Source: JAWLHU01 sp041690255 (lineage in GTDB: Bacteria; Bacillota; Sulfobacillia; Symbiobacteriales; Symbiobacteriaceae). Taken from it: a stretch of DNA of 64,000 bases. Location: positions 186,001-250,000 of the forward strand of contig JAWLHU010000010.1 in NCBI GenBank assembly GCA_041690255.1, given 5' to 3'. The first letter of the stretch is position 1. Each line of letters opens with the position of its first letter. Below, piece after piece: positions 31,938 through 40,403 of the stretch. The translations under genes and the position numbers were made by a program. The notes under the pieces are model-generated. The model saw nothing but the letters and a program-made list of their open reading frames with translations, was not told the origin of the DNA and did no database searches.

Positions 31938-32276
31938 TTACCGGCCCGTGGTGGTCACGCCACCAGCACCGCCACCAGTACCCCCGCCGAGCTGCTGCTC
32001 AGCCAGGGCGATCATCTTCTTGACCATGTAGCCGCCCACCGAGCCGTTGACCCGGCTGGGCAGGTCGCCCTTGTACTGCTGCGCGTAGTTCTGAATGCCC
32101 AGCTCCGCAGCGGTCTGCTCCTTCAGCTGCTCCAGGGCCTGGCGAGCCTGGCTGACGAGGATCTGATTGTTGCCGCCACCGCCACCGCCACCGCCGCCAC
32201 CGCCCGTGGTCTGGGCACCCTGGGCGCCCTGGGCGCCGAACTGCTGCTGGTTCATGCCACCGAACATGTTCGCCAT
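31938..32276 (-). CDS. Alpha/beta-type SASP with polyglycine N-terminal extension
   Basis: 112 residues. The C-terminal 70 are a canonical alpha/beta small acid-soluble spore protein that coats spore DNA: ILVSQARQALEQL, TAAELGIQNY (GPR cleavage region, A-E-L-G), KGDLPSRVNGSVGGYMVKKM, ALAEQQL. The N terminus is unusual: MANMFGGMNQQQ, AQGAQGAQ, then a run of about 11 glycines, and the C terminus is again G/T-rich. Such a flexible extension is not usual for the family. ATG behind AAGGAGG. Confidence 0.93.
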   Translation of the reverse strand: MANMFGGMNQQQFGAQGAQGAQTTGGGGGGGGGGGNNQILVSQARQALEQLKEQTAAELGIQNYAQQYKGDLPSRVNGSVGGYMVKKMIALAEQQLGGGTGGGAGGVTTTGR

Positions 32277-32344
32277 ATGTCTGAACCTCCTTGACAGCGT
32301 GAACGGGTCAGAAAATCAACTGCGTACCGGGTCCGTTCCCGCCC

Positions 32345-32569
32345 TTAGCGGATGGTGCCGCTGGTCCCGCCGAGCTGCTGCTCAGCCAGGGCGATCATCT
32401 TCTTGACCATGTAGCCGCCGACCGATCCGTTGACCCGGCTGGGAAGGTCGCCCTTATACTGCTGGGCGTAGTTCTGAATGCCGAGTTCAGCAGCGGTCTC
32501 CTGCTTCATCTGCTCCAGGGCGGAACGGGCCTGGCTGACCAGTATCTGATTGTTGTTGTTGTTCGCCAT
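32345..32569 (-). CDS. Alpha/beta-type small acid-soluble spore protein
   Basis: 74 residues, MANNNNNQILVSQARSALEQ, with both conserved DNA-binding blocks (ELGIQNYAQQYKGDLPSRVN; GGYMVKKMIALAEQQL). ATG behind AAGGAGGGG. It is one of three tandem copies each with its own leader, so probably separately transcribed by the forespore sigma factor; I could not identify the promoters with confidence. Confidence 0.95.
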   Translation of the reverse strand: MANNNNNQILVSQARSALEQMKQETAAELGIQNYAQQYKGDLPSRVNGSVGGYMVKKMIALAEQQLGGTSGTIR

Positions 32570-32661
32570 GTGAAGCCCCTCCTTGTTATGTGGTTGCTGC
32601 TATCCTGCGTCGAATGATCCCGTGAGATGCTAGAACCATTTACCACGGGGCTGATAGATGC

Positions 32662-32898
32662 CTAGCGGGTGGTGGTACCGAACCCGCTGGCGCCGCCCGC
32701 CAGCTGCTGCTCGGCCAGAGCGATCATCTTCTTGGTCATGTAGCCGCCGACCGAGCCGTTGACCCGGCTGGGCAGATCGCCCTTGTACTGCTGGGCGTAG
32801 TTCTGAATGCCCAGCTCGGCCGCGGTCTCCTGCTTCATCTGCTCCAGTGCAGCACGGGCCTGGCTGACCAGGATCTGATTGTTGTTGTTATTCGCCAC
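32662..32898 (-). CDS. Alpha/beta-type small acid-soluble spore protein (GTG start)
   Basis: 78 residues from GTG 32898 (ANNNNNQILVSQARAALEQM), 8 nt after GAGGAGGAG; an ATG 20 codons upstream would add sequence unlike the family. Nearly identical to the 32345-32569 product apart from the end (LAGGASGFGTTTR). First of the tandem SASP set. Confidence 0.95.
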   Translation of the reverse strand: MANNNNNQILVSQARAALEQMKQETAAELGIQNYAQQYKGDLPSRVNGSVGGYMTKKMIALAEQQLAGGASGFGTTTR

Positions 32899-32959
32899 GT
32901 GATATCTCCTCCTCGTTATGTTGTTGGCAGTAATGTGCGATCTTTTTCGTCGGCTCATG

Positions 32960-35029
32960 CTAGGAATCTGTTACCACGGGCGCGCTGTCTGAACCGCGGG
33001 CACAAAAAGCAGGCGACCGGCTGCATCTGCAGCCGGTCGCCCACGCTGGGGGGAACCCCAAGTCGCGATCCTTATCCATGCTGTTGCCGGGCCAGACGCT
33101 CCAGTCGCCCTCGATCTCGCTGTCCGGGATCGACCGAGAATCGATATCCAAATCCTCCAGGCCCAGGATCTCCAGCACGTTCTCGACAACGCCGTGCGGG
33201 ATGAACTTCCCCTCGTGCTTGATCAGGTGGAGCACCAGGTTGCGGAACTTGCCGGACTGGGCCTTCGCCATCAACGAGGCGTAGTGACCATGGTGAATCT
33301 CGCCCTTCCACCGGGCCAGCTCGGTGATAACGGCATTCTGAGTCGCCTTGTCAACGCTGAAGTTGAGATCGAGCAGCGGGTCGCGACCGTTGCCGTTGCC
33401 GGGCTTGTCGTTATCGTCATCATCGTCATCATCGTCATCATCGTCATCATCGTCATCATCGTCATCATCAGGCGGAATCGTGCCGTCCTGGTTCACGGTA
33501 AACTGGCTGTACTCGGTGGCCACGTTTCCAGCGAGGTCAGTCACCTTCACATAGAAGGTATGGGTTCCAACGGCCAGGTTGGCCAGGTTGATCGTGCTGG
33601 TCGAGAGAATCGTGCCGTCCAGCCGGATCTCCTCGGAACCGGTGGCGCTGCCGCTGAGCGCGTCGGTCACGGAATAGCTGGGCTGGAGCGTGCCGCTCTT
33701 CGCGTAGACCTTCTGATGCTCCGGGGCCGTGATCTCAATCTCCGGTGCAGTGCGGTCCACCGTGTAGACGACCGACTCGGACGGAGTGCCGTACACGGTG
33801 CCATAGCGAGCGACCACGTAGAAGGACCATGCGCCCTCGCCGTTGACCGTCGTGGTCAGCGAGCGCTTTGTCTCCGAGTAGGTACCGAGCGTCTTGGACT
33901 GGCCGTTCGGGTCAATCTGGTAGACTCGATAGCCCGTCACGCCGGTCTGCTCGGGCTGGTCCCAGGTAATGGTGAGGCTCTGACTCTTGGTCAGGCTCGA
34001 TGCGCTGACCATTTCGGGGGCGTCGTAAGCGGGCATGCCGGTCACGGTCAGGTCGATCTCGTCCGCACCCATATTGCCGGCCCGGTCGGTCACCTCGACC
34101 AGGACGTGATGGAATCCCACACCCAGGTCAGCCAGATCCAGGACGGGCGAGTCCACCTCGGTCCCGTTTACGTAGATCACAGCATCGCTAGCATCGTACC
34201 CGGCACCCTCCTCGGTCACCTTGGCCGATACGACAAGGGTCCCCTTGTTCAGGTAGTTCTGATCGGCCATGGGTCCGGTAATCTCAACCACAGGGTCCAC
34301 GTTATCCACCACGACGGTCACGGTGTCAGAAGCGGCGCTGACATTACCAGCCTCGTCCTGGGCGATCACATGATAGGTGTAGTGGTTGTCAGCGAGATTG
34401 GTGTCGGTGTAATAGGCAAGGCCGACATCGACATAGTCCACGAAAACCGCACTGCCGTTGCCGCTCGCCCTGTAAACCAGATAGCGCCAGAGGTCACTGT
34501 GGTTCGCCGGGGCGGTCCAGGAAAGGTCTACACTCCCACCCTGAACGTAGGCCTCGAACGCTTCCAGTTCGGTCACTTTGCCTGGTGCGGTCGTATCGAC
34601 GGCCATCGCGCTCCCGTTGGTGGTCGCATTGAAGGTGTAGCTCTTCCAGGTGGTCGGGTTCGACTGGTTGCCCGCCACATCGTACGCGACGACTGCGTAC
34701 TTGTACAGCCCCTCCGCGGGGAGGACATCGGCAAAATACGTATCAGGGGTCTCAAACAGGAAGCTCTTTTCGGTGACCTGCGGGGTACCCGAGCCGTACC
34801 AGCGGTAGACGCGGTACCCGTCCACATCGGCCGAGGTGGAGTCAGTCCAGGTCAAGGTGACCTGACCGTCGTTCGGATCGGTTGACGGGGTCAGCGTAAA
34901 GCCGGTTGCCGGGCTTGGCGGGGTCGTGTCGGCTGCCCGGGCCGATGGTACGACGAGCATGCCGAGCATGACCGCCACCGCTGTTGTTGCCACCGCTCTG
35001 CTCACGGTTCGATTCCACACAGAATTCAT
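32960..35029 (-). CDS. Large secreted multidomain protein with fibronectin-III/Ig-like repeats and polyaspartate linker
   Basis: 689 residues. Signal peptide 1-32 (MLGMLVVPSARAAD). Then fibronectin type III-like modules (about 35-135, 145-240 and 335-428) alternate with Ig-like modules (about 248-332 and 430-515) that share the phrase VEVTDRAGN/VKVTDLAGN. A run of 19 Asp codons (GAC/GAT triplet repeat, 33413-33469) precedes a G/N linker and a C-terminal helical domain (about 555-640, FSVDKATQNAVITELARWKG). The final residues (RCSRSPAFCARGSDSAPV) look unlike a domain. There is no LPxTG or SLH motif. Probably an extracellular adhesion or surface protein. Confidence 0.85.
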   Translation of the reverse strand: MNSVWNRTVSRAVATTAVAVMLGMLVVPSARAADTTPPSPATGFTLTPSTDPNDGQVTLTWTDSTSADVDGYRVYRWYGSGTPQVTEKSFLFETPDTYFADVLPAEGLYKYAVVAYDVAGNQSNPTTWKSYTFNATTNGSAMAVDTTAPGKVTELEAFEAYVQGGSVDLSWTAPANHSDLWRYLVYRASGNGSAVFVDYVDVGLAYYTDTNLADNHYTYHVIAQDEAGNVSAASDTVTVVVDNVDPVVEITGPMADQNYLNKGTLVVSAKVTEEGAGYDASDAVIYVNGTEVDSPVLDLADLGVGFHHVLVEVTDRAGNMGADEIDLTVTGMPAYDAPEMVSASSLTKSQSLTITWDQPEQTGVTGYRVYQIDPNGQSKTLGTYSETKRSLTTTVNGEGAWSFYVVARYGTVYGTPSESVVYTVDRTAPEIEITAPEHQKVYAKSGTLQPSYSVTDALSGSATGSEEIRLDGTILSTSTINLANLAVGTHTFYVKVTDLAGNVATEYSQFTVNQDGTIPPDDDDDDDDDDDDDDDDDDDNDKPGNGNGRDPLLDLNFSVDKATQNAVITELARWKGEIHHGHYASLMAKAQSGKFRNLVLHLIKHEGKFIPHGVVENVLEILGLEDLDIDSRSIPDSEIEGDWSVWPGNSMDKDRDLGFPPAWATGCRCSRSPAFCARGSDSAPVVTDS

Positions 35030-35076
35030 AACGTTCCCTCCCGAGACCTTGGTACTGTTTGGTACTGATCTGTCCG

Positions 35077-35628
35077 TTAGACGATTCGCAAGGTGCCGTC
35101 CGTTTCAGGGGGCAGGCGAAATTTTTCTTCAGTCAACCACGCCCGGACCAGCTCGGTCAGGGCATGGCCGGCGTCGTAGTGGATCCCACTCTGCAGCCGG
35201 GCCATCAGCTCCGGGTGCGCCTCGGCGCCCCAGGCGAAGAGGGGCCGCATGGTCGGGCTGCGGCGCTCCGCCTCCTCCGGGGCCGGCGCCTCAATATCCC
35301 AGCGCTCCACGCGATCGCCCCGGAAGGTGAGCGTCGACCAGCGCACCAGGCCGCTGATACCAAGCAGGCGATCGGCCTCCGCCTCGTAGACGAAGGAGCA
35401 GCGAACCTTGTTGCCATCGATCTGAAAGTCGCTCAGGTAGACGAGGGCACCGCAGCCCCGGTCATACTCATGGAGATCGATCATGCCCTGAAGGCCGGAA
35501 CAGATCTGTCCGTGGATATCGACCACCGCATCTTCGGTGAAGAACGTCACGGCCTTCTCCATCTCGAACCGGTTACAGAGCGCTTGATAGGCCAGGAGCC
35601 GGGAGACCAGGGGATGCTGCTGAGACAT
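35077..35628 (-). CDS. SnoaL/NTF2-like protein
   Basis: 183 residues with an NTF2-like cone fold: N-terminal helices (HPLVSRLLAYQALCNRFEME) then FFTEDAVVDIHGQICSGLQG and VRWSTLTFRGDRVERWDIEA. SnoaL-type proteins include small hydrolases, isomerases and binding proteins; no catalytic set can be assigned. ATG behind GAGGAGG. It is 15 bp downstream of the DUF3445 gene on the same strand, so the two probably act together. Confidence 0.8.
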   Translation of the reverse strand: MSQQHPLVSRLLAYQALCNRFEMEKAVTFFTEDAVVDIHGQICSGLQGMIDLHEYDRGCGALVYLSDFQIDGNKVRCSFVYEAEADRLLGISGLVRWSTLTFRGDRVERWDIEAPAPEEAERRSPTMRPLFAWGAEAHPELMARLQSGIHYDAGHALTELVRAWLTEEKFRLPPETDGTLRIV

Positions 35629-35643
35629 GATCTACCTCCTCTG

Positions 35644-36636
35644 TCAGTGCGGGGCCTGCAACCAGGCGACCAGGCCTTCTCGGGCGCCGGTCAGTCCCTT
35701 GTAGTGCAACTCCTCCTCATCCATGGCGGCCAGGGCCGTCGCCAGCCGCTCCCGCCGCCAGGGATCCTGCGCGGTCACGGTGAGTGGCTCGACCCAGTAG
35801 CGAATGGTAAAGAGCGCCCGGTCCAGTCCGGGGAAACCGTGGGTCGTCTGCCGCTCCACCCGGAGCCAGGCCATCCGGGCCAACTCGGCGGGTGTCGCCA
35901 CGGCCGGCCAGGGCGGGGCCTGGTGGATGCGGGGATTATGGCAGAGTGCGCCATCGCGGTGAATGCCCCAGACATACCGCACGAAGGGGCCGCCCTGGAG
36001 CATCGCCCGCATAATCTGACGACGCGAAATGATCAGCCGTTCACTGTGAACCACCGGCTGATGCACATCGGCAAAGGAGCGGCCGATCTTCTCGGCGGGC
36101 GCCCAGTTGCTGGGCAGGCAGACGTGCAGCCACTCCAGCAGGTCATCCTCCGCCGGGCCGCGCACCAGGGCCAGGTCCTCCTGGACCGAGAGGCCGAGCA
36201 GGTCGCCCAGCAGGTCGAGCCCCTTCTCTCTGTGGAGCCGGGCGAGGACCTCTTCCGCCACAGGCGCCAGGGCGGGCCAGGGCTCGGCGACACGCTCCAG
36301 CCGGGACCAACCGGTCAGCCGCAGCCCGAGATGATGCAGGGTCGGGCCCTCCTCCCCCACGGCGGCGACCGCCGGGTGCTCAGCTGCCAGCAGGCGGAAG
36401 CACTCCTGCAGCGCAGCGTGCAGGGCGGCGGGATCGGCATCCACCGCCTTGAGATGGCTCTCCCCCGGCGCCTGGTGCAGGGCCTGGAGCTTGGCCGCCA
36501 GGGTCCCGGCCAGGTGATCATCGAACCGGAAGTGTCCCTGCTCCGCCGGGTAGTCGATCGTGGCCTGCCCGAAACGGCGCATGGCAGGGCCCACCTCGTA
36601 CCGCCCACCGGCCAGGGGAAAGGGAATGAAGTTCAC
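35644..36636 (-). CDS. DUF3445 protein, heme-dependent oxidative N-demethylase-like
   Basis: 330 residues of the DUF3445 family, whose characterised members are heme-dependent oxidative N-demethylases. Family-like blocks: FPLAGGRYEVGPAMRRF, LHVCLPSNWAPAEKIGRSFA, DVHQPVVHSERL and RVERQTTHGFPGLDRALFTI. GTG start behind GGGGGAG. The following SnoaL-like gene may be an accessory protein. The heme ligand cannot be assigned from sequence alone, and the substrate is unknown. Confidence 0.82.
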   Translation of the reverse strand: MNFIPFPLAGGRYEVGPAMRRFGQATIDYPAEQGHFRFDDHLAGTLAAKLQALHQAPGESHLKAVDADPAALHAALQECFRLLAAEHPAVAAVGEEGPTLHHLGLRLTGWSRLERVAEPWPALAPVAEEVLARLHREKGLDLLGDLLGLSVQEDLALVRGPAEDDLLEWLHVCLPSNWAPAEKIGRSFADVHQPVVHSERLIISRRQIMRAMLQGGPFVRYVWGIHRDGALCHNPRIHQAPPWPAVATPAELARMAWLRVERQTTHGFPGLDRALFTIRYWVEPLTVTAQDPWRRERLATALAAMDEEELHYKGLTGAREGLVAWLQAPH

Positions 36637-36657
36637 CGGTCTGACTCCCCCTTCTGC

Positions 36658-36695
36658 GATAAAGAAAGGCCACCGCCTCTGCTTGCGGTGGCCTT
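36658..36695 (-). terminator. Intrinsic terminator of the small membrane-protein gene
   Basis: On the minus strand AAGGCCACCGC pairs with GCGGTGGCCTT (11 bp, 8-nt loop) and is followed by TCTTTATC. It separates the 36706 gene from the DUF3445 operon. Confidence 0.85.
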
Positions 36696-36705
36696 CAGCC
36701 TTTGC

Positions 36706-37053
36706 CTATGCCATGATCTGCGACAGGCCGAGCATGGTGATCATCAGACCGCCCGCCGAGGCCAGCAGGCCGTTGAGCAGCTTGGTGATCGCCGGCATCT
36801 CCTCGGTCTCGCCGGTAGCGTAGGCCTCGAGGGTTGCCCCCTCCCCCAGGAGGGCGTGACCCATACCGGCGACGATCAGGCAGATCCCCATAAAGACCAT
36901 CTGCCAGTCTCGTCCCGCCTCGGGAACCAGGTTGTACAGGAGCCCCGTCAGGAGCAGCCCCACAAAACCGGCCCCGGTCAGGATCTTCAACCACCGCTCA
37001 TAGCCCCGACCAACCCGGTAGAGCCACATGCGGATCATGAGACGCCGAGACAT
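36706..37053 (-). CDS. Small integral membrane protein
   Basis: 115 residues from ATG 37053 (MSRRLMIRMWLYRVGRGYER), 6 nt after GGGGAGGGG; longer frames lack this signal. Three hydrophobic segments: about 24-41 (LTGAGFVGLLLTGLLYNL), about 50-67 (WQMVFMGICLIVAGMGHA) and about 93-113 (LNGLLASAGGLMITMLGLSQ). It has its own promoter and terminator. I do not recognise the family. Confidence 0.75.
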   Translation of the reverse strand: MSRRLMIRMWLYRVGRGYERWLKILTGAGFVGLLLTGLLYNLVPEAGRDWQMVFMGICLIVAGMGHALLGEGATLEAYATGETEEMPAITKLLNGLLASAGGLMITMLGLSQIMA

Positions 37054-37098
37054 CGGGACCCCTCCCCTCATCAGCAGCCAGTGTCGCATGGTAGCTAC

Positions 37099-37128
37099 AG
37101 TATAGTAGCACCTTGTGCCTATTGACAA
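37099..37128 (-). promoter_or_regulatory. Sigma-A-type promoter of the small membrane-protein gene
   Basis: On the minus strand TTGTCA (37128-37123), 18-bp spacer, TATACT (37104-37099), about 45 bp before the ATG. Confidence 0.7.
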
Positions 37129-37170
37129 TACTCTGTTGATGGTAGATAGGTCCTGTCCAGCCCGGGAGGT

Positions 37171-38460
37171 TTACACCGTCTCGATCCGGGCGCCCAGCGA
37201 GCGCAGGTGCTCAAAGAAAGCAGGATACGACTTGGCGATGTGACCGGCCTCCCGGATCAGCACCGGCGCCTGTGAGCGCAATGCTGCGATGGTCAGGCCC
37301 ATGATCACCCGGTGATCGATCCGGCTCTCCACCGCCACCCCGCCCTCCAGCCCCTCCGGCCGGCCCGAGATGATCAGCTTATCGTGCGCCTCCGAGACCC
37401 GAGCCCCCAGTTTGTTCAGCTCACACCGGTAGTCGCTGATCCGGTCGCATTCCTTATAGCGCAGGTTCTCCACGTTCTCGAACTGCGTCTCCCCCTCGGC
37501 AAAGAGGGCGGCGGCGGTCAGGGCGAGGACGGCATCGGTAAAGGGGTCGCCGTCGAAGCGGCCGGCCTTCAGCGGGCGCCCGCCCCGGATTCGGACCCGG
37601 CTGCCATCGTGGGTGATATCGGCGCCCATGGCGGCCAGGACGGCGATCGCCCCCCGCTCGCCCTGTTCATCGGCGAAGAGCCGCTCGATCGTCACGTCCG
37701 ACGGGAGGATGGCGGCTGCGGCCATAATCGCCGCCGAGCCGGGGTAGTCGCCGGGGATCACATACTCCCGAACCTGGTAGTGCTGGCCGGCAGGGATATG
37801 GAACCGGCGCAGATCCTCGCTCGCCTCGACTGCAATCCCCGCCTCCCGCAAGACCTGGAGCGTCTGGCGGATCGGGGGCCGGGACTTCATGTCGCCGGTC
37901 ACCTCGATCGTCAGCGCCTTGCCGGTCAGGGGAGCGGCGAAGAGCAGGCCGGAGGTGAACTGGCTGGAGACCTCGCCGCTGACCCGGACGATCCCGCCCT
38001 GCAGATCTCCGCCGAAGAGGGTGATCGGCAGCCTGCCGTCACGGCTCATGGAGCGGGCCCCCAGTTGGGCGAGGGCGTCGAGCAGGTCGCCCTGGGGCCG
38101 CTTGCCCAGCGATTCGCTGTACTCGGTTACGAAGGTGACCTGTTCCAGGGTGGCTGCACAGATCGCCATGAGGAAGCGGAGGACCGCTCCGGCGTTGCCC
38201 GGGTTCAGGCTCCCCGGGCTCCGGGGGTGCCGACCGAAGCCCCGGACTCGCAGGTGCTCCCCCTCACGGGTCAGGACGGCCCCCAGGTCGGTCAGACAGC
38301 GCTGGAGCGCCTCCGAGTCCTCACTCTCCGCCGGGTAGCGGATCAGCGACTCCCCGTCGGCCAGGGCGGCTGCCAGGAGATAGCGTGTCGTATAATTCTT
38401 CGATGATGGCGGGTTGATGCTCCCCTCCAGCCGTGTGGCCGGGAAGACTCGGACATCCAT
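37171..38460 (-). CDS. aroA: 3-phosphoshikimate 1-carboxyvinyltransferase (EPSP synthase)
   Basis: Sixth step of the shikimate pathway, joining shikimate-3-phosphate and PEP. 429 residues, full length. Visible motifs: GSINPPSSKNYTTRYLLAAA (12-31, in place of the common PGDKSxxHR), LNPGNAGAVLRFLMA, and RYKECDRISDYRCELNKLGA. SKNYT instead of SKS(I/H) and NPGNAGAVLR instead of the usual GNAGTAxR are unusual variants around the substrate site. It ends the DAHP synthase-tyrA-aroA operon. Confidence 0.94.
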   Translation of the reverse strand: MDVRVFPATRLEGSINPPSSKNYTTRYLLAAALADGESLIRYPAESEDSEALQRCLTDLGAVLTREGEHLRVRGFGRHPRSPGSLNPGNAGAVLRFLMAICAATLEQVTFVTEYSESLGKRPQGDLLDALAQLGARSMSRDGRLPITLFGGDLQGGIVRVSGEVSSQFTSGLLFAAPLTGKALTIEVTGDMKSRPPIRQTLQVLREAGIAVEASEDLRRFHIPAGQHYQVREYVIPGDYPGSAAIMAAAAILPSDVTIERLFADEQGERGAIAVLAAMGADITHDGSRVRIRGGRPLKAGRFDGDPFTDAVLALTAAALFAEGETQFENVENLRYKECDRISDYRCELNKLGARVSEAHDKLIISGRPEGLEGGVAVESRIDHRVIMGLTIAALRSQAPVLIREAGHIAKSYPAFFEHLRSLGARIETV

Positions 38461-38474
38461 GGTGAACTCGCTCC

Positions 38475-39329
38475 TTATGTGGATGAGGGGAGCCGCTTAC
38501 GGGCCTGCTGCGCCCGGGCGAAGAGGGCCTCGATGGCCGCCCGGTCGCCCGCATCGATCGCCGCCTCCAGGTCGCCGAGCGCCTGGCGGAAGGTGATCAG
38601 CGCCTCCCGAACTGCGTCAGGGTTGGTCAGTAGCACCTCGGCCCAGAGATCTGCCGGGCTCTCGGCGATCCGCGTCGTGTCCCGGAAGCCGCCGGCGGCC
38701 AGGTCGAGCACGCCGCCGCCCCGCTCCTCCAGGTCCAGGGCCGATGCCGCCAGGGCGGTCGCCACGACCTGGGGCAGGTGGGAGATCCCCGCCACCCGCC
38801 GGTCGTGCTCTGCCGGGGTCATGACCACCGGCACGGCGCCCAACCGCTCGATCAGCCCTTGCAGGGCGGGGTGCGGGGCTGTCAGTACCCAGCGACACCC
38901 CTTGACGAGGCCGGCGGCGGCGGCGGCCACACCGGACCGCTCGGAGCCGAACATCGGGTGGCCCCCGACGAAGGCGGCGCCCGGCGGCAGATGCTGCTCC
39001 CAGGCGGCGACCACCTGCGCCTTCGTCGAGCCCACATCGGTCACGAGGGTGCCGGGCCGGATCTGCGGCCCCCAGACCCGTGCCAGGTCGATCATGGCGC
39101 CCACCGGCATGGCCAGGATCAGCAGGTCGGCGCCATCCAGGGCTTCGGCCGGGTCGAGCAGATACCGGTCGACGGCGCCCCGGGCCACCGCCTCGTCCAG
39201 CGCCCCCTGCCCGATGCCGACCACCTCGGCTGCCAGAGCGTGCCGGCGGATCGCCATGCCGATCGAGCCCCCGATCAGCCCCACGCCCCAGATCGCTACT
39301 CGCCGAAAAAAGCCATCGCTAGAAGACAT
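38475..39329 (-). CDS. tyrA: Prephenate dehydrogenase
   Basis: Oxidative decarboxylation of prephenate toward tyrosine. 284 residues; Rossmann motif WGVGLIGGSIG at 14-24, DVGSTKAQV, and GGHPMFGSERSG with the catalytic-region histidine. There is no C-terminal ACT domain (the longer Bacillus type has one), so feedback by tyrosine may act elsewhere, for example through the Tyr-type T-box. Its start overlaps the end of the DAHP synthase gene by 11 bp. Confidence 0.94.
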   Translation of the reverse strand: MSSSDGFFRRVAIWGVGLIGGSIGMAIRRHALAAEVVGIGQGALDEAVARGAVDRYLLDPAEALDGADLLILAMPVGAMIDLARVWGPQIRPGTLVTDVGSTKAQVVAAWEQHLPPGAAFVGGHPMFGSERSGVAAAAAGLVKGCRWVLTAPHPALQGLIERLGAVPVVMTPAEHDRRVAGISHLPQVVATALAASALDLEERGGGVLDLAAGGFRDTTRIAESPADLWAEVLLTNPDAVREALITFRQALGDLEAAIDAGDRAAIEALFARAQQARKRLPSST

Positions 39330-40362
39330 GGGAGTGGGAAGCGATCGGCAACCGGCGGCCCAAGACCTCCGCGATGGCGGCCATCTCCTGCATCATCTGC
39401 TGGAAGGCGGCCGGCCCGATCGTCTGGGCGGCGTCGGACTTGGCTTCGTCGGGGCGCTGGTGGACCTCGACCAGGATCCCGTCGGCGCCGGCGGCCACCG
39501 CCGCCCGGGCCAGAGCGACGACATGCTGCCGGATCCCGACGCCGTGGCTCGGGTCGACCACCACCGGCAGATGGGTCAGAGACTTGGCCACGACCACCGC
39601 CGAGAGGTCGAGGGTATTGCGGGTGGCCGTCTCAAAGGTGCGGATGCCCCGCTCGCAGAGGATCACGTTGTGATTCCCCTCGCTCATGATATACTCGGCG
39701 GCCATGAGCCACTCCTCGATCGTGGCCGACATGCCCCGCTTCAGGAGGACCGGCTTGTCGGTCTTGCCCACCGCCTTGAGCAGGCTGAAGTTCTGCATGT
39801 TCCGGGTGCCGATCTGCAACACGTCTGCGTAGCCGGCCACCAACTCCACGTCCCGGGTGTCCATCACCTCGGTCACGAGGGGCAGGCCGTGCTGCTCCCG
39901 GGCCTCCGCCATGAACTGGAGCCCGGTCTCGCCCAGCCCCTGGAAGGAGTAGGGGCTGGAGCGGGGCTTGAAGGCGCCGGCCCGCAGCGCATGGGCGCCG
40001 GCCTGCCTGACCAGTCCGGCCGACTCCAGCAGCAGCTCACGCCCCTCGACGGAGCAGGGGCCGGCTCCCACCCACAGATCGGTCCCACCCACGGTAGCAT
40101 CGCCAATCCGGATCACCGTATCCTCCGGATGGAAATCCCGGGAGACAAGCTTGTACGGCTTGGAGATCGGGGTGACCCGGTCGACCCCGGGCGCGGCCTC
40201 CAGGTTCAGATCGGCCAGGAGGCGCCGATCGCCCCCGATCGCTCCGATGATCGTGCGCTCTTCCCCGCGGGAGAGATGGATGCCGAACCCCAGGGTCTTC
40301 ACTCGATCAATTACCTCGGTGACCTGGGCCTCTGAGGCCCCCTTCTTCATGACGATAATCAC
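39319..40362 (-). CDS. aroF: 3-deoxy-7-phosphoheptulonate synthase (DAHP synthase)
   Basis: First step of aromatic biosynthesis (PEP plus erythrose-4-phosphate). I use GTG 40362, giving the usual opening (M)IIVMKKGASEAQ behind AAGGTGAG; 347 residues. An N-terminal ferredoxin-like regulatory domain (about 1-70, FGIHLSRGEERTIIGAIGGD) precedes the KDO8P-synthase-type barrel with GPCSVEGRELLLE, AGAFKPRSSPYSFQG, GTRNMQNF, KRGMSATIEEW and DPSHGVG. Gene symbol by function; Thermotoga-type family. A T-box leader lies directly upstream. Confidence 0.94.
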   Translation of the reverse strand: MIIVMKKGASEAQVTEVIDRVKTLGFGIHLSRGEERTIIGAIGGDRRLLADLNLEAAPGVDRVTPISKPYKLVSRDFHPEDTVIRIGDATVGGTDLWVGAGPCSVEGRELLLESAGLVRQAGAHALRAGAFKPRSSPYSFQGLGETGLQFMAEAREQHGLPLVTEVMDTRDVELVAGYADVLQIGTRNMQNFSLLKAVGKTDKPVLLKRGMSATIEEWLMAAEYIMSEGNHNVILCERGIRTFETATRNTLDLSAVVVAKSLTHLPVVVDPSHGVGIRQHVVALARAAVAAGADGILVEVHQRPDEAKSDAAQTIGPAAFQQMMQEMAAIAEVLGRRLPIASHSHVF

Positions 40363-40403
40363 TGGCCCACTCACCTTTCCTCTTTTTCCCTCAAGAGACA
40401 AAA

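Noticed and set aside
34903..35064. Similarity of GATTCCACACAGAAT near 35017 to a sequence at 17776
   Set aside because: The shared stretch is short and its context differs; I could not show a longer repeat, so it is not listed as one.
35059..37125. A 688-codon plus-strand frame opposite the DUF3445 operon
   Set aside because: Antisense shadow; the minus strand holds three genes with proper starts, a promoter and a terminator.
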